From Phyllobacterium calauticae (GTDB lineage Bacteria; Pseudomonadota; Alphaproteobacteria; Rhizobiales; Rhizobiaceae): 64,000 nucleotides of DNA. Below the pieces are notes generated by a model. The model had not been told where the DNA came from. It did not search any database and saw only the letters and a program-made list of their open reading frames with translations. Within the stretch, counting starts at the first letter, position 1. The number at the start of each line of letters is the position of its first letter. The translations under genes were made by a program, and so were the position numbers. Where the stretch lies: NCBI RefSeq assembly GCF_019991125.1, contig NZ_JAGENB010000003.1, positions 656,380 through 720,379 of the forward strand, read 5' to 3'. Below, piece by piece: positions 57,250 through 64,000 of this stretch.

Positions 57250-58275
57250 ATGCCACGCAAACGCAACGCGCACCGGAATGCCGACACGCCGACTTTGGCT
57301 GACGTGGCGCGGCTTGCCGGTGTGAGCGATATCACCGCCTCTCGCGTGGTCCGCAACAAGGGGCCGATCGCCGATGCGACACGGGCGAAGGTCCTCGCCG
57401 CCATCGCCGAACTTGGCTATATTCCCAATCGGGCGGCAGGCAGTCTTGCTTCCTCGGGCTCGACGCTGATGAGCGTGCTGCTGCCCTCTTTGTCGAATAT
57501 TGTGTTTCCGGATGTGCTGCGCGGCATCCACACGGCTTTGACGGAAACAGCGTTTCAGCCGGTCATCGGCGTCACCGACTACGATCCGGTGATCGAAGAA
57601 CGTATTCTCCTGTCTTTTCTCGCATGGCAGCCCGCTGCGGTGATTCTGGCCGGATTGCATCATACGGCCACCGCGCGGCGGCATCTGGAGCATGGGCGTT
57701 TTCGCGTCGCCGAACTCATGGACATCGATGGGGATCCGGTTGATATCGCCGTGGGCATGTCGCATTGGCAAGCCGGCTATGACACCGGCAAACATCTGGT
57801 GCAGCGTGGCTACCGCCGTTTCGGTTACGCCGGTCACAGCATTGCCAGCGATGATCGCGCCCGCGCCCGTTATGATGGCTTGCGGGCAGCCTTGAAAGAC
57901 GCCGGTCTGCTGCTGGTTGCCGAAGAGCGCGTGCAGGGGGGCAGCTCCACCATGGCTGGACGCCATCTGCTTGAGGCGATCCTCCGGAAAGCGCCGGGGC
58001 TTGATGTGGTCGTCTTCCCCAATGACGACATGGCCATGGGCGGCATCTTCCATTGCATGCATGCGGGGATTACGCCGAAGGAACAGTTGGGTATTTTCGG
58101 CTTCAACGGTCTCGATATCGGGCAGGCCTTGCCGTTGCCGCTGTCGACGATCCTTTCCAAGCGATTCCTGATCGGCAAGACCGCCGCCGAAAAACTCCTG
58201 GAAAGCCGCGAACGCCCGGCTGAAAAGACCATCATCAACACCGGCTATGACATCATAGAAGGAGCAACCGCATGA
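57250..58275 (+). CDS. LacI family transcriptional regulator of the sugar-acid operon
   Basis: 341 residues. HTH PTLADVARLAGVSDITASRVV near 14-34 followed by hinge YIPNRAAGSLAS, then a periplasmic-binding-like ligand domain ending in AEKTIINTGYDI. Two AGCGCTA operators lie upstream, one about 30 bases before the gene. Expected to be released by an intermediate or sugar, so the operon is induced. Typical GntR-like subgroup (sugar acid sensing), which agrees with the adjacent genes. Confidence 0.93.
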   Translation: MPRKRNAHRNADTPTLADVARLAGVSDITASRVVRNKGPIADATRAKVLAAIAELGYIPNRAAGSLASSGSTLMSVLLPSLSNIVFPDVLRGIHTALTETAFQPVIGVTDYDPVIEERILLSFLAWQPAAVILAGLHHTATARRHLEHGRFRVAELMDIDGDPVDIAVGMSHWQAGYDTGKHLVQRGYRRFGYAGHSIASDDRARARYDGLRAALKDAGLLLVAEERVQGGSSTMAGRHLLEAILRKAPGLDVVVFPNDDMAMGGIFHCMHAGITPKEQLGIFGFNGLDIGQALPLPLSTILSKRFLIGKTAAEKLLESRERPAEKTIINTGYDIIEGATA

Positions 58276-58305
58276 CGGCGGTCCTGTCCGAACTGGCCGC
58301 CGCGC

Positions 58306-59196
58306 TCAGGCGGATTTGACCGGTTTCAGGGATTGCAGCCCGAGGCCGCCAACGGCCAGGAGCACGCAGGCTATGCCGATGATCTGGTTCCGGTTGACGG
58401 TTTCCCCGAGGAAGATGACGGCGAATATCACCGCCGAGACCGGTGCCACGGCGGTAAAGAGCGAGGCTTCGGCGCCACTGACCCGCGCGGCACCGGCATA
58501 CCACAGCAGGAAGCCGCCAACCGTCGGAACAATGGCGTAGTAGATGACAGCCCAGAATGATCCAATGCTCATGCCGCCCGTCCATGGCATTTCGAACAAG
58601 GCAGGCACGATGGCCACCGCCAGCCCAAGGCCTGTCATCAGCGTCGAAAGGGCAAGCGGCGGAATGGGCGTCCTCAGGCGCTTGTTGATCAGGATGAACA
58701 GGCCTTCGCAGATGACAGCCGCAAAGATCAGCGCATTGCCCGGCAGGGAGTGCGTGCCGCTTTCGCCGGGGCGGAAGGCGATGCTGACAACGCCCGCTGT
58801 CGCCAGCAGAATGGCGACGAGGGTAAAGCGATGCGGCCGTTCGCCGAGGACGAGAATGGCGATGGCTGCGGCAACCACCGGCAGCGTCCCGATGATGACG
58901 CCGGCATCCGTTGCCGAGGTCAGTTTGAGGCCGGATATCAGCAGGGTCGTGTAACCGACGCTGCCGGCACCCGCCTGCAGGACGAGAAGGATCCAGGCAG
59001 AGCGGTCAAGCCGCGGCCACTTGGTTCGCGTCAGTCGCATCAGCAACAGGAATATCGGGAAGGCGACGGCAAAGCGCAGGGCTGTTGCCGTAAAGGGCGG
59101 CAAGCCCGCTGCAATCACCTTGCTGGCAATGATGGTGCTGCCGACGAGCACCATGGCGAGTGCGAGAAAAACATAACCTTGAACCTGCTTGGACAT
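58306..59196 (-). CDS. EamA/DMT family transporter
   Basis: 296 residues from ATG 59196 (AAGGA 7 nt upstream). Ten hydrophobic helices in two EamA repeats (first MVLVGSTIIASKVIAAGLPPF; second NALIFAAVICEGLFILINKR). Exports or exchanges metabolites such as amino acids or drugs. Substrate unknown. Co-oriented with the AraC gene that precedes it by about 80 bases, so both may be one unit. Confidence 0.9.
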   Translation of the reverse strand: MSKQVQGYVFLALAMVLVGSTIIASKVIAAGLPPFTATALRFAVAFPIFLLLMRLTRTKWPRLDRSAWILLVLQAGAGSVGYTTLLISGLKLTSATDAGVIIGTLPVVAAAIAILVLGERPHRFTLVAILLATAGVVSIAFRPGESGTHSLPGNALIFAAVICEGLFILINKRLRTPIPPLALSTLMTGLGLAVAIVPALFEMPWTGGMSIGSFWAVIYYAIVPTVGGFLLWYAGAARVSGAEASLFTAVAPVSAVIFAVIFLGETVNRNQIIGIACVLLAVGGLGLQSLKPVKSA

Positions 59197-59276
59197 GCGC
59201 AATCCTTTTCATCCCGGGAAGGCGCACAACAGCGGATCGGGCGGGGTTCGTCTTGAACGAAATTGCAGGAGAGGCT

Positions 59277-60086
59277 TCAGTTCATGGCGTCGGCATAGGC
59301 GCCGGGCGACAGGCCGTATTTGCGGATGAAGGTGCGCGTCATGTGGCTCTGGTCGGCAAAGCCGCTGGCAATGGCAGCTTCCGCCAGAGATGATCCCCCG
59401 GCGATCATCCGGCGGGCGAGGTCGATGCGCCGCTGCACCAGATAGGCATGCGGTGTCATGCCGGTGGCGCGGGCGAAGGCACGGACAACCTGAAAGCGGC
59501 TCAAACCGCTTTCCCGTGAAAGGTCCTCCAATGTCACCGCGCGTGCCGGCTGATCATCGATCAGGTCGCGGGCACGGCGAATGGCTCGGGGTATTGCCGG
59601 AAGCCGCTGCGGATCGCCCGGCTCATCAAACACGCCGGCAAGCAGCATCAGCAGCGATTCTTCCTGCCGGATAGCCGAGGGAATGCCGGTGGTCGTCATG
59701 GCGGTGAAGAGCCGCTCGAACTGGTGCGCCAGCCGCACGTCCTGGATAACGGGCCGGGGAAATTCGTCGCGTCTTTCGCCCTGCTCCTGCAGATCTGCCG
59801 TCATCGCGCCAATGAGGGACGGATCGAAATAGAGCATTTTCCACGAGCGCCCCGCGTCGCCTATGGGCGCGCCGTCATGCACTTCGCCGGGATTGACGGT
59901 GATCATGTCGCCGGGCCCGGCTTCCACCATTCCACGTCCGCTCAGGGATTTTTGCGCGCCCTGGTGAATGACGCCTATGCCGTACTGTTCGTGCGTGTGC
60001 CGGGAAAAGCTGTGCCGCGTGGCCGCCGCGACGGCTTCCACCCCCGCGGTTGTACAGCGCATTATCCTGAACTGGCCCTTCATCAT
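59277..60086 (-). CDS. AraC family transcriptional regulator
   Basis: 269 residues, AAAGG 5-6 nt before ATG 60086. N-terminal cupin-like sensor (HTHEQYGIGVIHQGAQ to about 130) and two C-terminal HTHs (SGLSRFQVVRAFARATGMTP, then AAIASGFADQSHMTRTF). Lies between the EamA transporter (same strand, downstream) and an oppositely oriented FAD oxidoreductase; either could be its target. Inducer unknown. Confidence 0.92.
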   Translation of the reverse strand: MMKGQFRIMRCTTAGVEAVAAATRHSFSRHTHEQYGIGVIHQGAQKSLSGRGMVEAGPGDMITVNPGEVHDGAPIGDAGRSWKMLYFDPSLIGAMTADLQEQGERRDEFPRPVIQDVRLAHQFERLFTAMTTTGIPSAIRQEESLLMLLAGVFDEPGDPQRLPAIPRAIRRARDLIDDQPARAVTLEDLSRESGLSRFQVVRAFARATGMTPHAYLVQRRIDLARRMIAGGSSLAEAAIASGFADQSHMTRTFIRKYGLSPGAYADAMN

Positions 60087-60210
60087 GCCGGCCTTTCTAT
60101 CACCGGACGTGCGCCATCACAAATTTGCGGCCTTTGCGGTGGCATTCGCCCGGAAATGATGCTGTCATCCCCCGCACAGAGAGTCTCGGCCTTTCCAAGA
60201 GGAATGAATC

Positions 60211-61284
60211 ATGGCGAAACAGAAACATGTGATCGTGGTCGGTGCCGGAATTATCGGTGCGTCGATTGCCTGGCATCTGGCGCGGCAGGGGGCGGCTGTC
60301 ACGGTGGTTGCCGAACAAAGCGGCGGGGTCGCCACGCCTGCGTCCTTTGCATGGATCAATGCCAGCTGGGGCAATCCCGAATTCTATTTCCGCTTCCGCC
60401 GCTATGCCATGGAAGGCTGGCAGCGCCTGCACGATGAGCTGCCCGGCATCGGGGTGAACTGGTGCGGCGGCATCAGCTGGGATTTATCGCCGGATGAACT
60501 TGAGGCCTACGTCACGCAGCATGGGCACTGGGGCTATGGAATCAGGCGCATCGACCGGCAAGCCGTGGCCGCGCGCGAGCCTTATCTGGCGCGACTGCCG
60601 GATGCGGCCGTGCATATTGCAGAAGAGGGCGCCGTTGAGCCCGTTGCCGCGGCGCAGCGCATGCTGGCCGGGGCGCAGGCGCGCGGCGCGCGGCTGCTGG
60701 TTGGTGCAAACGTTACACGGCTCGTCCAGGAGGGCGGGTGCATTGCCGGCGTCGTTACGTCGTTCGGCGAAGTGAAGGCCGACCATGTGGTGCTCGCGGC
60801 GGGCGCGGGGGCCGTTGCCCTGGCGCAGACTGCGGGGGTGACCCTGCCCATGGAGACGCCGCCGGGTCTGATCGTTCATTCAAAGCCAATGGAGAAGCGG
60901 CTCAACGGCATCGTGATCACCCCTGATCTGCACATGCGCCAGACGGCGGAAGGGCGGATCATTGCGGGCGCGGATTTTGGCGGCAGCGATCCCGGTGAGG
61001 ATCAGCAGGCAACCGCGGATGCGCTGTTCTCCCGCCTGAAAGCAAACCTCGACGATGTGGATGCTCTGGCACTGGATTTTTTCACCATCGGCTACCGGCC
61101 GACCCCCGCCGACGGGTTCCCGATTGTCGGGCCGGCCGGACATCTCGATGGCCTTTCCATCGCCGTCATGCATTCCGGCGTGACCCTTGCGCCTGCTGTC
61201 GGCCTGCTGCTGAGCCGGGAAATCTTATCCGACAGGCCGGAGGAGCGATTGTCGCCGTTCCGGCTTTCGCGGTTTGACGAGTGA
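60211..61284 (+). CDS. FAD-dependent oxidoreductase (DAO family)
   Basis: 357 residues; ATG 60211 follows AGGA by 7 nt. DAO fold: VVGAGIIGASIAWHLARQG at 9-27, VTSFGEVKADHVVLAAGAG, and the C-terminal FTIGYRPTPADGFPIVG block. Oxidises an amine or amino acid such as glycine, proline or a sarcosine-type compound; substrate not clear. Divergent from the AraC-family gene, which may control it. Confidence 0.88.
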   Translation: MAKQKHVIVVGAGIIGASIAWHLARQGAAVTVVAEQSGGVATPASFAWINASWGNPEFYFRFRRYAMEGWQRLHDELPGIGVNWCGGISWDLSPDELEAYVTQHGHWGYGIRRIDRQAVAAREPYLARLPDAAVHIAEEGAVEPVAAAQRMLAGAQARGARLLVGANVTRLVQEGGCIAGVVTSFGEVKADHVVLAAGAGAVALAQTAGVTLPMETPPGLIVHSKPMEKRLNGIVITPDLHMRQTAEGRIIAGADFGGSDPGEDQQATADALFSRLKANLDDVDALALDFFTIGYRPTPADGFPIVGPAGHLDGLSIAVMHSGVTLAPAVGLLLSREILSDRPEERLSPFRLSRFDE

Positions 61285-61341
61285 GCGCACGCAGCTTCAG
61301 GGCGTCAACCCTCCTGTCCGGGAAAACATCGATGCGCCGGA

Positions 61342-61740
61342 TCAAGGTTGCAGCTTGATCAGTCCGGCTCCTGTCATCCTGAATCCGCAGCCCCGGTAGA
61401 ACCCAGTCAGCCGGGCTTCAAAATCCACGTGCAGCCAGAAAGCTCCGCGATCGCGCGCGAGGTTTTCAGCCTCCTTGACCAATTGCGTGGCTATGCCCTG
61501 CCGGCGGAATTTGGGGTGCACGCAGGTATCAAGAAGAAAAGCATGAACACCGCCATCCCATGCCACGTTGACAAAGCCAATGAGCCGCTGCCCGTCATAG
61601 GCCCCCACATGGGCAAGGCTGCGGGCCAGAATGACGGAGAAATCCTTCCAGACGAAGTCATCCCAGGCCCATTCCCAAAGCGCGTTCATCTCGTCATTGG
61701 ACGGGAAAGGATCAATACGGAACGTGATAGCCAAATCCAT
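61342..61740 (-). CDS. GNAT family N-acetyltransferase
   Basis: 132 residues from ATG 61740 (GGGGAGG directly before; 61755 possible). Single GNAT domain: LLDTCVHPKFRRQGIATQLVKEAE carries the acetyl-CoA loop RRQGIA, and GFYRGCGFRMTGAGLI the closing strand. Modifies a small molecule or protein amine; substrate unknown. Separate from the pyrimidine-operon GNAT. Confidence 0.87.
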   Translation of the reverse strand: MDLAITFRIDPFPSNDEMNALWEWAWDDFVWKDFSVILARSLAHVGAYDGQRLIGFVNVAWDGGVHAFLLDTCVHPKFRRQGIATQLVKEAENLARDRGAFWLHVDFEARLTGFYRGCGFRMTGAGLIKLQP

Positions 61741-61950
61741 GTCCTCCCCAGGCATTCCTGTTGTGCAAACCTTGCAGATTGCACGGAAATTTCAATGCCG
61801 GTTTTCGCGCCCCATGCCGCTGTGCCGGTTGCGCCAAGGCCGGTTGCAGGCGGCAATAGCCGGTTTCCGGAACCAAACCGGCCCGCACACGTTTGTTTTC
61901 TGGTTTCGACGGCGCATTCAAACCGCCGGGCCGCAACGGAATAAGGATAG

Positions 61951-62469
61951 ATGATGAAAACAATGATCGTAATGGCTGCCGCTGTTTCCATGGCTCTGGC
62001 TTCGGGCGCAGGTGCCGCTCCCCTTCATCAGAAGACCAAACACCAGGCCCATGCGGCGAACGGGCCCAAGACCCGTCTCGGCACGCTGTCCTGCGCGGTC
62101 GATGGCGGCGTTGGCATGTTGATCGGGTCGAGCAAGGCTGTTCAATGCAGGTTCATGCGGACCAATGGTTCCGTCGAACGATATGCCGGACGCATCGGCA
62201 AACTTGGCGTCGATATCGGGGTGACCAGGAAATCCTATCTGCAGTGGGTTGTTTATACCGCCGCCGGAAACCGGGCAGGCGAAGGCGCCCTTGCCGGCAA
62301 TTATGTCGGCGTGACGGCGGGTGCCTCGGTTGGCCTCGGTCTCGGTGCAAACGCACTGGTTGGCGGCACATCGAAGAACTTCGGCCTGCAGCCGTTCAGC
62401 GCGGAAGCCACCCAGGGACTCAATGTCGCTGCAGGCGCAACGCAGCTGACACTGCGCGCAACCCGATAG
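61951..62469 (+). CDS. DUF992 domain protein, exported
   Basis: 172 residues (or 171 if ATG 61954 is used, which is better spaced from AAGGA). Signal peptide to about GAGA (23). DUF992 hallmarks: LGTLSCAVDGGVGMLIGSSKAVQC, VERYAGRIGKLGVDIG, and GASVGLGLGANALVGG. Periplasmic or secreted beta-rich protein of unknown function, frequent in Rhizobiales. A strong hairpin follows. Confidence 0.88.
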   Translation: MMKTMIVMAAAVSMALASGAGAAPLHQKTKHQAHAANGPKTRLGTLSCAVDGGVGMLIGSSKAVQCRFMRTNGSVERYAGRIGKLGVDIGVTRKSYLQWVVYTAAGNRAGEGALAGNYVGVTAGASVGLGLGANALVGGTSKNFGLQPFSAEATQGLNVAAGATQLTLRATR

Positions 62470-62479
62470 AACCAAGCCA

Positions 62480-62512
62480 CGATCCGGCCGCCGTTTGCCG
62501 GCGGCCGGATCG
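62480..62512 (+). terminator. Strong GC hairpin after the DUF992 gene
   Basis: 14-bp perfect stem CGATCCGGCCGCCG / CGGCGGCCGGATCG around TTTGC, ten bases past the stop. No U-tract, but a likely transcription end. The remaining 270 bases before the next gene hold only the GlpR-like promoter region. Confidence 0.6.
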
Positions 62513-62719
62513 GTGCGTTGGCTCACACTTGGCCATCCGCCGCCCGGAACGGTATGCAGGCGCGGATCGCGCAGATAAAGCCCGCCTCGGATCATAAGTC
62601 CGAGACAGACGCCGAATAAACAAAATTTGCTTCGGGCATCTTCAAACCGCGACGATGGCCGCCGCATGGTTTGGCCCGTTGGAAAGCGCATTCGCCTGCC
62701 AACTTCGCTTTATTGCTAA

Positions 62720-62774
62720 TTGACATGCGCTCATTTTCATTTTCGTATAGTATTCAGAAAAACGAAAACGAAAG
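62720..62774 (+). promoter_or_regulatory. Putative glpR promoter with TTTTCG/CGAAAA inverted operator
   Basis: TTGACA (62720-62725) and TATAGT (62746-62751) with a long 20-nt spacer. CATTTTCATTTTCG (62732-62745) and ACGAAAACGAAAG (62762-62774) form an inverted set of TTTCG-type repeats, as in DeoR/GlpR autoregulatory sites. Confidence 0.5.
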
Positions 62775-62782
62775 TATACCTC

Positions 62783-63547
62783 ATGTTCCTGCCGCCCCGG
62801 CACGCTGAAATTCTCGAAATGGCCAAACTCCATGGCCGCGTGCTTGTGGATGATCTCGCTGCGCATTTCAGCGTGACGCCACAGACCATCCGCAAGGATT
62901 TGAACGATCTGTGCGATCAGCGGCTGCTGAACCGGATCCATGGCGGAGCGCTGTTCCCGTCGGGTATCCAGAACCTGGAATATGAAGCACGACGTTTGAT
63001 CGCTGCAACCGAAAAGGAGGCGATCGGTCAGGCCGCCGCCGCGCTCATTCCCGACAATGCCTCGCTCTTCGTCAATATCGGCACGACCACGGAAGCGGTC
63101 GGTCAGGCATTGCTGGGCCGGAAAGGCCTGATGGTGATCACAAATAATATCAATGTCGCCAACAATTTGCGGGTTTACCCCGACATTGAGGTGGTCATTG
63201 CCGGCGGGGTGGTACGCGGTTCCGATGGCGGTATTGTCGGCGAGGCCGCCGTGGACTTCATTCGTCAGTTCAAGGTGGATTTCGCCGTCATCGGCACGTC
63301 GGCAATCGACCATGACGGCGCGTTGCTCGACTTCGATTTCCGCGAGGTCAAGGTGGCGCAGGCCATCATGGCCAATGCCCGGCACGTGATCCTGGTGTCC
63401 GATTCAACCAAGTTCGAGCGGACGGCACCGGTGCGCATCGGTCATCTGTCACAGGTCAATACATTCATTACCGACCGCTGCGACAGCGAGATCATCCGCA
63501 CGATTTGTGCGGACGCGGATGTGCGGCTGGTCGAAACATCCCGTTGA
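62783..63547 (+). CDS. glpR: DeoR family regulator, GlpR-like (glycerol-3-phosphate repressor)
   Basis: 254 residues from ATG 62783; a frame to 62720 runs through the promoter. DeoR HTH: ILEMAKLHGRVLVDDLAAHFSVTPQTIRKDLNDL, here near 9-45, then the sugar-phosphate sensor with NIGTTTEAVGQAL and VITNNINVANNL, and DFDFREVKVAQAI. Precedes glpD by about 120 bases, so it should repress glycerol-3-phosphate use until that metabolite appears. Conserved GlpR-like C-terminal features fit. Confidence 0.9.
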   Translation: MFLPPRHAEILEMAKLHGRVLVDDLAAHFSVTPQTIRKDLNDLCDQRLLNRIHGGALFPSGIQNLEYEARRLIAATEKEAIGQAAAALIPDNASLFVNIGTTTEAVGQALLGRKGLMVITNNINVANNLRVYPDIEVVIAGGVVRGSDGGIVGEAAVDFIRQFKVDFAVIGTSAIDHDGALLDFDFREVKVAQAIMANARHVILVSDSTKFERTAPVRIGHLSQVNTFITDRCDSEIIRTICADADVRLVETSR

Positions 63548-63582
63548 ATCCCGGCTTGCCGGGCGCGTTGATGCGCGTTATA

Positions 63583-63610
63583 TTTTCTTTTGGTTTCGTA
63601 TTTGGTTCGC
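63583..63610 (+). promoter_or_regulatory. Candidate GlpR operator in front of glpD
   Basis: TTTTCTTTTGGTTTCGTATT followed by TGGTTCGC shows three spaced TTTC/TTCG elements like those at the glpR promoter. Weaker than the glpR site. Confidence 0.35.
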
Positions 63611-63669
63611 AGTGGTGCTATATTGGCTGGCGCTGGCGGGCAGGACGGTTGCGAACAGGGAGATGAGCG

Positions 63670-64000
63670 GTGGCACAGGACGGGATCTACGACATTTTCG
63701 TGATTGGCGGCGGCATCAATGGCTGCGGCATTGCCCGCGATGCGGTGGGGCGCGGCTACAGCGTGTGTCTGGCCGAGATGAACGACCTGGCCAGCGGCAC
63801 CTCGTCGGCCTCCACCAAGCTGATCCATGGCGGGCTGCGCTATCTGGAATATTACGAGTTCCGCCTGGTGCGCGAGGCGCTGATGGAGCGCGAGGTGCTG
63901 TGGGCGGCGGCGCCGCACATCATCTGGCCGCTGCGCTTCGTGCTGCCGCACCATGCGGGGCTGCGCCCGGCCTGGCTGCTGCGGCTGGGGCTGTTCCTCT
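63670..64000 (+). CDS. glpD: Glycerol-3-phosphate dehydrogenase GlpD, 5' part (runs off window)
   Basis: Open from GTG 63670 (GGGAG about 7 nt upstream) to the last base: 110 residues. FAD-binding FVIGGGINGCGIARDA at about 10-25, then LASGTSSASTKLIHGGLRYLEYYEF, the GlpD signature. Aerobic, membrane-associated oxidation of glycerol-3-phosphate to dihydroxyacetone phosphate. Downstream of the GlpR-like gene, as in many Rhizobiales glp operons. Confidence 0.93.
   Translation, partial: MAQDGIYDIFVIGGGINGCGIARDAVGRGYSVCLAEMNDLASGTSSASTKLIHGGLRYLEYYEFRLVREALMEREVLWAAAPHIIWPLRFVLPHHAGLRPAWLLRLGLFL

Overview
This is a 64 kb stretch of chromosome-like DNA from an alphaproteobacterium, most likely Rhizobiales (Brucellaceae/Phyllobacteriaceae type). 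The evidence is high GC, characteristic small families (DUF934, DUF1150, DUF992), a RutR-regulated reductive pyrimidine pathway, an RpoH-type promoter of rhizobial form before Hsp20, and many MalK-type and NMT1-type ABC systems. I saw no rRNA, tRNA, CRISPR array, transposase or prophage gene. Coding density is high, and the few larger gaps hold operators, a riboswitch or palindromic repeats.

Layout, left to right. (1) 1-8972: the end of a DUF934 gene, an L,D-transpeptidase, a nucleoside hydrolase, an RpoH-type promoter driving hsp20-DUF1150, pncB, and a two-gene RND efflux system. (2) 9032-22316: a reductive pyrimidine catabolism island. PreA/PreT (dihydropyrimidine dehydrogenase), dihydropyrimidinase, an N-carbamoyl amidase and an omega-amino-acid aminotransferase would take uracil/thymine to beta-alanine or its methyl homologue and then to the semialdehyde. 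An NMT1-family ABC importer (with an embedded GNAT acetyltransferase gene) would supply substrate. A RutR-like TetR gene lies divergent to the main operon with a near-perfect RutR palindrome between them, and two weaker RutR-like sites precede preT. An acetoacetate-decarboxylase-family gene sits inside the island. (3) 22397-35866: GMC oxidoreductase, CoxG-like protein, small lipoprotein, pgi, an M14-family/HAD pair, VOC protein, LysE exporter, a FadD with a histone-H1-like Ala/Lys/Pro tail, a CPA1 antiporter and ilvD. (4) 36042-38738: a stand-alone Lrp RAM domain, a tandem glycine riboswitch leading into a DadA-like dehydrogenase, and a DUF4160-DUF2442 gene pair with a palindromic operator wedged between its -35 and -10 boxes. 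(5) 39061-45590: tamA-tamB, overlapping, for outer-membrane assembly. (6) 45630-58275: a ten-gene sugar/sugar-acid operon (DenD-like dehydrogenase, SDR, MalK, binding protein, two permeases, IlvD/Edd sugar-acid dehydratase, second SDR, FAH-family hydrolase, MFS permease) divergent from a LacI regulator with two AGCGCT-centred operators. (7) 58306-64000: EamA transporter, AraC regulator, FAD oxidoreductase, GNAT, DUF992 secreted protein, a GlpR-type DeoR regulator, and the 5' end of glpD running off the window.

The two metabolic islands are the most coherent systems. In the pyrimidine island every step from uptake to the semialdehyde is encoded, and both transcription units carry sites for the same regulator; the decarboxylase-like and acetyltransferase genes are unexplained passengers. 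In the sugar-acid island the dehydratase, a 3-ketoreductase-type SDR and the FAH hydrolase fit the non-phosphorylative diketo-hydrolase route (sugar acid to 2-keto-3-deoxy acid to 2,4-diketo acid to pyruvate plus a 2- or 3-carbon acid); the sugar itself cannot be named from sequence alone.
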